Notes under the pieces: model-generated | Told to the model about the DNA's origin: nothing | The model's database searches: none | Seen by the model: only the letters and a program-made list of their open reading frames with translations | In this document: positions 31,782-38,308 of the stretch, in pieces | Numbering within the stretch: the stretch's first letter is position 1 | How the letters are laid out: each line of letters starts with the position of its first letter | Position numbers and translations under genes: made by a program | Assembly (NCBI GenBank): GCA_030145385.1 | Contig: JAQYVU010000039.1 | Location: 1 to 38,308 of the forward strand | Direction of reading: 5' to 3' | From: Desulfococcaceae bacterium | GTDB taxonomy: Bacteria; Desulfobacterota; Desulfobacteria; Desulfobacterales; Desulfosalsimonadaceae | DNA length: 38,308 nucleotides

Positions 31782-33254
31782 TTATTTGATTATTTTCACC
31801 ACCATATACCCTTTATTTAACCGCCGGATATACATTTGGATGGCATCTCCTTTTTTCACATCATCAACGATCTTGTTATAATCGGAAACATCTTTTACCG
31901 GCTGATGATTGATTTCTTTAATGATATCGCCCCGGACAATACCGGCTTTATCTCCTATACTGTCGGGCTTCACACCTGCAACAATAACGCCGTCCGAGTC
32001 TCCAAGATTGAATTGCTCGGACATTTCAGGTGTGATGTTTGAAATTTCAATCCCAAGTTCGCTTTTCAGGCGTCCCGGCTGACCGCTGGCGGATGCGTAT
32101 ATTTTTTCGTCATCCCGACGGGCGATTTTTACCTTGAATATCTTAATCTTGCCGTCACGGTTGACTTTGACTTCCGCTTTGCTGCCAACGGCAAGTCCGG
32201 CGATTATTCTTGTCAGATCCCGGCTGGATTCAAGGGGCTTCCCGTTGATGTAAAGAATGATATCATTGGCCTTAATTCCGGATTTATCAGCCGGATCACC
32301 TTCAAAAACCTCCGCAATCAGCACACCCTTATCCACGCCATAATAGCTCTTCAGCTCCTGGTCCAGATCCTGAATGGCAACGCCCAGCCATCCGCGGGTC
32401 ACTTCGCCGCTGTCCTTTAATTGTGCGAAGATTTCCTTGGCAATATTAACCGGAATAGCAAAACCAATTCCGTCGCCGCCGGCCACGATGGCAGTGTTAA
32501 TCCCCACGACCTCTCCATACATGTTGATCAAGGGGCCGCCGCTGTTTCCGGGGTTGATGGACGCGTCCGTCTGAATAAAATCATCATAGGGGCCGGCACC
32601 GATGACCCGGCCTTTAGCGCTGATGATTCCTGCGGTAACCGTGTGTTCCAGTCCAAACGGGCTGCCGATGGCAAGCACCCACTGCCCGATTTCCATCTCA
32701 TCCGAGTTACCCAGATTCAGTACAGGTAAATCATGGTCCGCCTTGATTTTAATCAGCGCCAGGTCCGTTGATGAATCTTTTCCAATAATTTCAGCCGGGT
32801 ACTCCTTTCCGTCTCTCAGTTTGACCTGAATTTCATCCGCGCCTTCGATCACATGATTATTGGTGACAATATATCCTTCTTTATCCATGATAAAACCGGA
32901 ACCCAGGCTGCTTTGTTTGAATTCCCGCTGGGGCTGGTTTTTAAAAAAATCTTCAAAAAATCGGCCAAACGGATCCTGCCGGCCCTGGGGGCCGCGGAAA
33001 AAATGTTCAAACACACGTCCGCCCCCACTAGTGAGGGTTTTGACGGTACTAATGTTCACCACCGCCGGACCGCAGGTTTTAGCCAGCTGGGTAAAACTCT
33101 GCGGGACCATTTTAACGGCCGGCGCCCGCGTACCGGCTGCGGTTGTTGAATATGGGGCGAGAATAAAAACAGAGGCCAGCACAATTGCCACTGCTGTAAT
33201 GGAAAGAACAGCCCATCGCCTTGTCTTTAAACGTTTTTGCTTTATAGGCGTCAT
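31782..33254 (-). CDS. degP: DegP/HtrA-family periplasmic serine protease (Do type)
   Basis: I start at the ATG at 33254 (MTPIKQKRLK) after GGAGATT; an in-frame codon 7 positions earlier is possible. The 490-residue protein has an N-terminal hydrophobic segment (about 14-35) serving as signal or anchor, then a trypsin-like protease domain with H134 (TNNHVIEG), D164 (SSTDLALIKI) and S238 (NPGNSGGPL). Two PDZ domains follow (about 285-375 and 395-490), containing GWLGVAIQDL and LGIEIS. A Q/F-rich LA loop (FEHFFRGPQGRQDPFGRFF) matches the regulatory loop of Do proteases. It degrades or refolds damaged envelope proteins. An OmpR/sensor-kinase pair lies upstream on the same strand, which could control it in a Cpx-like way (inference). 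Confidence 0.95.
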   Translation of the reverse strand: MTPIKQKRLKTRRWAVLSITAVAIVLASVFILAPYSTTAAGTRAPAVKMVPQSFTQLAKTCGPAVVNISTVKTLTSGGGRVFEHFFRGPQGRQDPFGRFFEDFFKNQPQREFKQSSLGSGFIMDKEGYIVTNNHVIEGADEIQVKLRDGKEYPAEIIGKDSSTDLALIKIKADHDLPVLNLGNSDEMEIGQWVLAIGSPFGLEHTVTAGIISAKGRVIGAGPYDDFIQTDASINPGNSGGPLINMYGEVVGINTAIVAGGDGIGFAIPVNIAKEIFAQLKDSGEVTRGWLGVAIQDLDQELKSYYGVDKGVLIAEVFEGDPADKSGIKANDIILYINGKPLESSRDLTRIIAGLAVGSKAEVKVNRDGKIKIFKVKIARRDDEKIYASASGQPGRLKSELGIEISNITPEMSEQFNLGDSDGVIVAGVKPDSIGDKAGIVRGDIIKEINHQPVKDVSDYNKIVDDVKKGDAIQMYIRRLNKGYMVVKIIK

Positions 33255-33381
33255 GTTGAATCTCCTTTCATTCAATTATATTTAATTTAAATATAATTAT
33301 TCTTTTTAACATTATATAATATTTTATATTATTATTGTTTAATATTTTGTATTATTATTTAATAAATACAAAAGTTCTAAT
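33255..33381 (-). promoter_or_regulatory. Very AT-rich leader and promoter region of degP
   Basis: About 127 bases between the lone receiver gene and degP, nearly free of G and C from 33280 to 33370, with many TATAAT-like hexamers. A promoter is likely but no single box stands out. The stretch may bind an AT-specific nucleoid protein. Confidence 0.35.
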
Positions 33382-33762
33382 TTATCCCGCTGCCAACTGT
33401 GACGTATTCAGACTACTTCCCATGATTTTTTTAACTTTGCGAATCAGCACCTGAAGGCTGTCTGATTTGTCATAGTAATCAGCGGCCCCACGGATGAGTC
33501 TCTTCTGGTCTTCAAGCGGGTAGACGCTGGTCACAATAATTTTTGATTTTTCGCAAAATATCTGCGCAATCTCATACAAAACCGTACCGTCAACATCCAT
33601 CATGTTAATATCCAGCAGAATAAGATCCACCGGATTATTTAATAATAATTCATACGCAGCAGCAGCATTATCGGCCTCATGCACATGGAAGCCTTCCCTT
33701 TGCATGATTTTGACAAAAACGCTTCTGATTCTTTGTTCATCATCCACAACCAGGATATTCAT
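33382..33762 (-). CDS. Single-domain response regulator
   Basis: A 126-residue receiver if started at the codon giving MNILVVDDEQRI (near 33762); the frame can be opened six codons earlier with MKKRFK. It has D7/D8, phospho-acceptor D51 (LILLDINMMDVDG), the T/S switch residue in IIVTSVYP and K99. No output domain is present. It lies between the sensor kinase (upstream) and degP (downstream) on the same strand, separated by about 110-bp gaps, so it may belong to either unit. The sequence around D51 (NMMD) departs from the usual xMPx, and the switch lysine sits in YYDKSDSL, both mild deviations. Confidence 0.88.
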   Translation of the reverse strand: MNILVVDDEQRIRSVFVKIMQREGFHVHEADNAAAAYELLLNNPVDLILLDINMMDVDGTVLYEIAQIFCEKSKIIVTSVYPLEDQKRLIRGAADYYDKSDSLQVLIRKVKKIMGSSLNTSQLAAG

Positions 33763-33870
33763 TTTGAACCTTTTTTTCATTCAAAAATTAATCATTTCAT
33801 GACTACGGTTCAAACATAAGGCATCAAGGATTAGAGGAAGGTTAAAATCAGATTAAAATTTTCTTATTTT

Positions 33871-35331
33871 TTAAACGATGGGAAGGATAACGGTAAAGGT
33901 AGCGCCCTGCCCGGGCATACTCTGGACAGTGACCTGCCCCTGGTGAGCCCTGGCAATGGAACGGGCGATACTCAACCCCAGTCCGCTGCCGGGTTCAGAA
34001 ACCTGGGCATGATGGTGGGCACGGAAAAATTTATCAAAAATTGTTTCCAGATCTTTCTGGAAAATCCCGATTCCCGTATCTGAAACAGCAATCCGGGCAC
34101 GGTTATCCATAACAGTCAATGTGATGCTGATTGTTCCGCCCCTGGGCGTAAATTTCACCGCATTATTAATCAGGTTCAGGAACAGGCGTCTTAAATGAAT
34201 TTTATCGCCGTCAATATAATGCGCTGATTCCGGGATTTCCAACTCAGACGCAAGTCCTTTTTGTTCGGCCAGGATGCGGCTGTATTCATAAATTTCCTCA
34301 AGAAACGCCTTTAAGCTGATATTTTCAAACTGAAACACATCCGGGTTATAATCCAGGCGCGCTATCAGCAGCAGGTCTTTAATGATTCGGATCAAACGGT
34401 CGATCTCTTCCAGGCTGACGTTTAAAACCCTTTGATATTCATCAATATCACGGGTTTCGCTGAGTGCGAGTTCCACCTCGCCCCGGATGATGGCAAGAGG
34501 CGTTTTCAGTTCGTGGGCCACATGGGAACTGAACTCATTAACATGTTCAAACGATTTCTCAAGGCGCTCGACCATGGCATTGCATGAGCTGATCAGGTGC
34601 TTCATCTCCTCATCAACCGCCATTTCCGGAATTCTCAGGTTCAGGTCGGTATGTGAAATATCATCAACGATTTTCGTGACATTCAACACGGGTTTTAAAA
34701 TCCGCCTGGCAAAAAAACTGCCCAAAAAACTGGTCAGTCCCAGAATAAACAAAATGCCGGCCCCGATAAAATACAGCAACTGATTCAGAATCCGGATCAC
34801 GGGATCCAGCGGCGTGCCGATCTGAATCACCAGAAGGTTCTTTTTTCCATATAAAAACGGCAAATTGACGGCTCTCAACCGGTACTTTGAATTTTTGAGA
34901 TTGTTAAAAACCGCATGGGTGGGCGACAAGGGAAACTTGTTTCGAAACAGTGCCGTGACTTCATCATTGAAATTCTGTGATTTAATAATGGGCTGACCGT
35001 GAACGGTTAAAATATTGATGTAATCGCTTTTTAAATTTAACGCCTGCATATCCGAACGCCACAGATCATCAATAATCAGCCGCGCCCGGTCCTCAACGCC
35101 CAAAAGCTTGTTAATTAAATGCTGCTGGCGGGACTCCGTTTGTTTGAGTTTTTCATATGACTTTAAAATATTTACGATTTCAGCCGCCTTGACCTGGAGT
35201 TCTTCATCCACGTCACGGTAAAGAATGTGGCGGGTAACGCTGAACAGGACCCCGCTGAACAGAACCAGGATAATACACAAAATGGATGTATACAAAATGC
35301 TGGCCTTGAATCGGATGGAATTAAGTTTCAT
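33871..35331 (-). CDS. Membrane sensor histidine kinase (OmpR-family partner, CusS/EnvZ-like layout)
   Basis: The 486-residue kinase has two membrane helices (about 11-33 and 184-207) enclosing a periplasmic domain of about 150 residues. A HAMP linker (about 205-262), HisKA with SSHVAHELKTPLAI (phospho-acceptor H273) and an ATPase domain (N386-N389, DTGIG 418-422, GSGLG 448-452) follow. The HELKTPL box and HAMP are typical of kinases that pair with OmpR-family regulators, and such a regulator is the next gene upstream on the strand. The cue is unknown; with degP nearby, envelope stress is a reasonable guess. The 191-base gap to the regulator gene is unusual for such pairs and holds repeats. 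Confidence 0.93.
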   Translation of the reverse strand: MKLNSIRFKASILYTSILCIILVLFSGVLFSVTRHILYRDVDEELQVKAAEIVNILKSYEKLKQTESRQQHLINKLLGVEDRARLIIDDLWRSDMQALNLKSDYINILTVHGQPIIKSQNFNDEVTALFRNKFPLSPTHAVFNNLKNSKYRLRAVNLPFLYGKKNLLVIQIGTPLDPVIRILNQLLYFIGAGILFILGLTSFLGSFFARRILKPVLNVTKIVDDISHTDLNLRIPEMAVDEEMKHLISSCNAMVERLEKSFEHVNEFSSHVAHELKTPLAIIRGEVELALSETRDIDEYQRVLNVSLEEIDRLIRIIKDLLLIARLDYNPDVFQFENISLKAFLEEIYEYSRILAEQKGLASELEIPESAHYIDGDKIHLRRLFLNLINNAVKFTPRGGTISITLTVMDNRARIAVSDTGIGIFQKDLETIFDKFFRAHHHAQVSEPGSGLGLSIARSIARAHQGQVTVQSMPGQGATFTVILPIV

Positions 35332-35349
35332 GTTAACAGGGGATTAGAT

Positions 35350-35521
35350 TGAAGGTTGAAGACTGAAGGACGGACCCTCTAAGCCTGACGGATAAATTAA
35401 ATTGCATGTCATTCTTTTCATTTAAAAAGTACCATCGCAAAGCGATCACCTTATTCGACGTTCGATGTTGGGCGTTGAATGTTCGATGTTCATCTTTTCC
35501 CTTCAGCCTTCCTCCTTCTAC
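35350..35521. repeat. Repeat-bearing spacer bounded by GAAGG-rich inverted ends
   Basis: The left end (GAAGGTTGAAGACTGAAGG) and right end (CCTTCAGCCTTCCTCCTTC) are imperfect inverted matches. Inside are two direct copies of GTTCGATGTT, at 35460-35469 and 35481-35490, within GTTGGGCGTTGAAT-like spacer. No coding sequence is supported. From memory, GTTCGATGTTGGGCGTT strings recur as dispersed repeats in related genomes. The limits are approximate. Confidence 0.4.
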
Positions 35522-35522
35522 C

Positions 35523-36191
35523 TTATTCTCTAATCACATATCCCCTGCCCCGCACCGAATGGATGAGCTTTTGGGAAAACCCGGCATCGATTTTTTTGCG
35601 CACATAATTAATATAGACATTAATCACATTGGAAAAACTGTCAAAATCCTGGTCCCAGACATGCTCAGATATCATGGTGCGTGTCACCACCTGGCCGGCA
35701 TGAATCATCAGGTATTCCAGCAATGCGTATTCGGTGCTGGTCAGTTCAATGTTTTTTCCGGCCCTTGTCACTTCATGGGTCAGCTGATCCAGTTTCAGGT
35801 CCGCCACTTGAAGGGTTGTGGATTTATTTGCCCGCTGTCTTCTCAACAAAACCCGGACCCGGGCCAAAAACTCCTCAAATGCAAAGGGTTTGGTCAGGTA
35901 ATCGTCAGCCCCGGAATCCAGCCCGTATATTTTATCCCGGACATCGTCGCGGGCAGTCAGCATGAGAATCGGGACATCGATATTTTGCTGCCTCAATTCC
36001 TGGCAGACCGCAAACCCATCTTTGCCGGGCAGCATGACATCCAGAATAATCAGGTCATAAGGATTTATTACCGCCAGATACAGCCCCCTGTCCCCGTCAT
36101 AAGCGACATCGACACTGTAGAGCTGTTCCGTCAATCCTCGCTCGATAAAGGAGGCAATCTTTTTTTCATCTTCGACTAATAGAATTCGCAT
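35523..36191 (-). CDS. OmpR/PhoB-family response regulator
   Basis: The start is the ATG at 36191 ([12 protein letters not shown]), where the receiver begins; the frame extends 12 codons further but without a ribosome site. The 222-residue protein has a receiver (E7/D8, phospho-acceptor D51 in [10 protein letters not shown]79, K101) and a winged-helix DNA-binding domain (about 125-222: [47 protein letters not shown]). It is the expected partner of the sensor kinase that follows on the same strand. The previous gene ends about 20 bases upstream, so it probably belongs to the operon that begins with the exonuclease or flavin reductase gene. Confidence 0.95.
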   Translation of the reverse strand: MRILLVEDEKKIASFIERGLTEQLYSVDVAYDGDRGLYLAVINPYDLIILDVMLPGKDGFAVCQELRQQNIDVPILMLTARDDVRDKIYGLDSGADDYLTKPFAFEEFLARVRVLLRRQRANKSTTLQVADLKLDQLTHEVTRAGKNIELTSTEYALLEYLMIHAGQVVTRTMISEHVWDQDFDSFSNVINVYINYVRKKIDAGFSQKLIHSVRGRGYVIRE

Positions 36192-36210
36192 ATTTGAGTA
36201 CGCCTGAATA

Positions 36211-37125
36211 TTATTGCAAAAAATCAACCCGGTATTTTTTCAAAAGTTCAATCGGATGGTATGACTCCTTAGATTTGCGCAAACCCGTGTCTCCCAGGTC
36301 CTGCTCCCGGTTCACCCGCGTGATGCCGGGTTCCGAATCGGCCGAATCAGAAAGGTCAGACGCCTCATGCGCGACAAACATTTGATTCATCGCCTGGTAT
36401 ACTCCCTTGTAATCCGTACTGCCCTTTTCAAAATGGACCACCAGGGTATCGTTGCTTAGCCGCTCACCAATGGTATAGGCAACCATTTCATTTTTGACCA
36501 GAATACATCCGCCGATGATGCCGTCGAGTTCTTCCCAGTGGGACAGCACCTTTGCAATCGCCTGATTTTCATTTGCCAGCTGAACATCGGAATCGCATTC
36601 CCGCCAGGTGCACCAGTTATTCTGCATTGCCATTGCCGCGTCCACAAACTCAGGGACCATCTCAACATACTGATAATCATATTTTTTCTGAAACTGATAC
36701 AAAAGGTTCCGTTTTTTATGAAACCGGTTGCCCTTTAATGTGGCAAGTTCTTGGGCATCATAAATATAATCAAACTGATCCCGGTCCGGGGAAGCAGAAA
36801 CCATTTCGCCGAAAACCGATTCCCATATTCGGGCAAGCGGCTCCGGGACACGGACAATTAATGATTTGAGGACAGGAAAGCGGTCAAAATACCGGGGCCA
36901 GTCAACGGTCTTCCAGTTTCCCACCGGCGACCAGTATTGCAGTGACGGCTGTTTTTGACGCAGCCATACCAATTCATCGGTTTGTGCCCATTGGAGATCA
37001 TATGCCGGTGCCCAGCCCCAGACATTGACAAAACTGTAATCCGACGTCACCTGCGGGCATTGGGACAGATAGGCTTGAAAAATTTTCTGATCAGACAGTG
37101 AAATCGGTTTAAATTCCAAATCCAT
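36211..37125 (-). CDS. DUF2156 protein (phosphatidylglycerol lysyltransferase C-terminal-like GNAT fold)
   Basis: The 304-residue protein matches the DUF2156 family: a start such as [28 protein letters not shown], the [12 protein letters not shown] box (about 135-146), and the C-terminal [20 protein letters not shown]. The fold is two tandem acetyltransferase-like domains, related to the aminoacyl-transferring half of MprF. What this stand-alone bacterial form acylates is not known. It lacks membrane helices. The ATG at 37125 shares its A with the stop codon of the flavin reductase gene (TGATG), so translation is coupled. It precedes the OmpR-type regulator by about 20 bases. Confidence 0.85.
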   Translation of the reverse strand: MDLEFKPISLSDQKIFQAYLSQCPQVTSDYSFVNVWGWAPAYDLQWAQTDELVWLRQKQPSLQYWSPVGNWKTVDWPRYFDRFPVLKSLIVRVPEPLARIWESVFGEMVSASPDRDQFDYIYDAQELATLKGNRFHKKRNLLYQFQKKYDYQYVEMVPEFVDAAMAMQNNWCTWRECDSDVQLANENQAIAKVLSHWEELDGIIGGCILVKNEMVAYTIGERLSNDTLVVHFEKGSTDYKGVYQAMNQMFVAHEASDLSDSADSEPGITRVNREQDLGDTGLRKSKESYHPIELLKKYRVDFLQ

Positions 37126-37715
37126 CAAGTTTCCCTGACCGCTTTGACAAAGTCCTGGCCCCGCTGATATGCCTGATCAAGATATTCCGGATGTTTATCC
37201 ACATCCCCCTGAAAATCCAGCTGCCGGTAAAGCAGGGAATCCCAAAGTTCCATATCCAGCACATCAAAAAAATACTTCATCGTCAGCAGCATACCGTCAA
37301 AGAGTTTTTTGCCGCGGGTGGCGCCGACCCCGACGACCAGACCTTTACGCGTTGCTTCCCAGTTGTTGAAAGCCGTTCCATCAATCCAGTATTTCTTCAC
37401 CCATAATGACTGGCAGCGGTCCATCAGCATTTTAACCTGTGCGCTGACCGTGTAAAAAAATATGGGGGATGCGATCATCAGTCCCTTACCGGCAAGTATC
37501 CGGTCCCGGACTTGCTGAAAATCATCTTTAATCGCGCATTCGCCTTCTTTTTTGCACCCGTAGATTTCCAGGCACGGGGATATTTTATAATCCCTTAAAA
37601 CAATTTCATCGACTTCCGCGCCCGCGTCTCTTGCTCCGTCAACCGCCCTTTTCAACAGCGTTGCCGAATTCCCCTTCCTTCTCGGACTTCCGTAGACCGC
37701 GACTATTTCAGACAT
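37125..37715 (-). CDS. NADPH-dependent FMN reductase/flavodoxin-fold protein
   Basis: The 196-residue protein begins MSEIVAVYGSPRRKGNS, with the phosphate-binding loop of the FMN reductase family (GSPRRKGNS, 9-17), and continues with IASPIFFYTVSAQVKMLMDR, the flavin-contact region. Three cysteines (C48, C54, C60) in ISPCLEIYGCKKEGECAIKDD suggest relation to iron-sulfur flavoproteins, which usually have a tighter CxxCxxC pattern; here the spacing is wider, so a cluster is doubtful. It probably reduces FMN or quinone-like compounds with NAD(P)H or ferredoxin. The ATG follows AGGAGATAAA. The gene lies 10 bases after the exonuclease gene and is coupled to the DUF2156 gene. Confidence 0.88.
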   Translation of the reverse strand: MSEIVAVYGSPRRKGNSATLLKRAVDGARDAGAEVDEIVLRDYKISPCLEIYGCKKEGECAIKDDFQQVRDRILAGKGLMIASPIFFYTVSAQVKMLMDRCQSLWVKKYWIDGTAFNNWEATRKGLVVGVGATRGKKLFDGMLLTMKYFFDVLDMELWDSLLYRQLDFQGDVDKHPEYLDQAYQRGQDFVKAVRET

Positions 37716-37725
37716 TTTTATCTCC

Positions 37726-38308
37726 TTAAGAAAAATCCAGAATCAACCCGACCGGACAATGATCAGACCCCAAAATGTCATTGTCAATAAACGCCTCTTT
37801 GACCCGCCCGCTGTCAACAAGATCCTGTGTCACAAAAAAATAATCAATGCGCCACCCGGCATTTCGCTCCCTTGCCTTAAACCGGTAGGTCCACCACGAA
37901 TATTTTACGGTTTCCGGATACAGGTAGCGGAACGTGTCCACATACCCTTCGGATGAAATTTTATCCAGCCAGTCCCTTTCGATTCTCAGAAATCCGGACC
38001 TGCTTTCATTGGCCTTGGGATTTTTTAAATCAATTTCATTGTGAGCAGTATTAAAGTCACCGGTAATCACTAAGCTTCTGCCGGATTTTCGCAGCTTGTC
38101 CGCGTAGGCGAAAAAATCTTTATAAAAATTGAGTTTGTAGTTCAGCCGGTCATCACTCATCTGGCCGTTGGGAAAATAGATATTAAATAAAATAAAATCA
38201 TCAAAATCAAGCTCTACAATCCGCCCTTCAGCGTCATATTTTTCAATACCAATACCGTTTTTTATGAAATCGGGCTGAATTTTCGTCCAGGTTCCCACCC
38301 CGCTGTAG
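37726..38308 (-). CDS. xthA: Exodeoxyribonuclease III (AP endonuclease), C-terminal part
   Basis: The gene enters from the right edge; about 194 codons are present, with the 5' end (roughly 60 codons) outside. Starting with YSGVGTWTK, it shows the family landmarks of exonuclease III: NIYFPNGQ, LVITGDFNTAHNEIDL with the catalytic Asp and Asn, RIERDWLDK, YSWWTYRFKARERNAGWRIDY, and the terminal LGSDHCPVGL with the active-site Asp and His. The enzyme cuts DNA at abasic sites and trims 3' ends in base-excision repair. A GTG inside the fragment could be mistaken for a start, but the frame stays open to the window end. It is the first visible gene of the minus-strand run. Confidence 0.95.
   Translation of the reverse strand, partial: YSGVGTWTKIQPDFIKNGIGIEKYDAEGRIVELDFDDFILFNIYFPNGQMSDDRLNYKLNFYKDFFAYADKLRKSGRSLVITGDFNTAHNEIDLKNPKANESRSGFLRIERDWLDKISSEGYVDTFRYLYPETVKYSWWTYRFKARERNAGWRIDYFFVTQDLVDSGRVKEAFIDNDILGSDHCPVGLILDFS

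Noticed and set aside
35406-36179. Open frame of 257 codons on the plus strand opposite the OmpR-type regulator
   Set aside because: Most of it is antisense to a clear receiver/winged-helix gene, and its composition (His, Phe, Pro rich) is that of a shadow frame.

Overview
The window reads like part of a chromosome from a Gram-negative anaerobe of the Desulfobacterota (former Deltaproteobacteria, Desulfobacterales-like). The basis is the very high density of histidine kinases and receiver proteins, a PocR-type sensor kinase, HD-GYP and PilZ genes, a sigma54-type response regulator, a two-PDZ Do-type protease, and several intergenic repeat types that I associate from memory with such genomes. 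This placement is an inference; no rRNA, tRNA or other taxonomic marker is present. No prophage, intact CRISPR array or conjugative module was seen.

Left part (1-3.3 kb): the end of an IS66-like element enters from the left edge. It is followed by a minus-strand pair (small membrane protein, CYTH protein) and two plus-strand metallo-hydrolases (an NAPE-PLD-like beta-lactamase fold protein and a YfcE-like phosphoesterase). From 3.4 to 9.9 kb a minus-strand signalling block reads, in transcription order: sigma54-dependent response regulator, cNMP-binding/PilZ protein, receiver-HD-GYP phosphodiesterase, Cys-rich protein of unknown function, and PAS hybrid histidine kinase. This looks like a cyclic-di-GMP circuit, with a candidate sigma54 promoter and upstream tandem palindromes before the PilZ gene.

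Middle (10.6-21.7 kb): a plus-strand sensory operon (PocR-PAS4 kinase, CheY/Rcp1-like receiver, REC-PAS-PAS hybrid kinase) faces a minus-strand pair. That pair is a PurF-like protein, in which all three classical glutaminase residues appear replaced, followed by carB. Dispersed repeats lie between the two.

Accessory signalling/transport cluster (22.1-29.4 kb, plus strand): a TetR regulator with operator-like palindromes over its own promoter; a SulP transporter with an unusual coiled-coil-like insertion and a His/Cys-rich tail; a cytidylate-kinase-like/BON-like/receiver fusion; a dCache sensor kinase; a lone receiver; a protein keeping the kinase H-box but apparently lacking a working ATP-binding domain; and another lone receiver. 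The co-directional, tightly spaced layout suggests a transporter read out by a branched phosphorelay. This is the most unusual system in the window.

Right part (29.5-38.3 kb): a small secreted protein, a MarR-type regulator, a 5'-truncated cas2 remnant, an ORF6N-domain gene, a DegP/HtrA protease, a lone receiver, an OmpR-family regulator and its sensor kinase separated by a repeat-bearing spacer, a DUF2156 protein translationally coupled to a flavin reductase, and an exonuclease III gene cut by the window edge.
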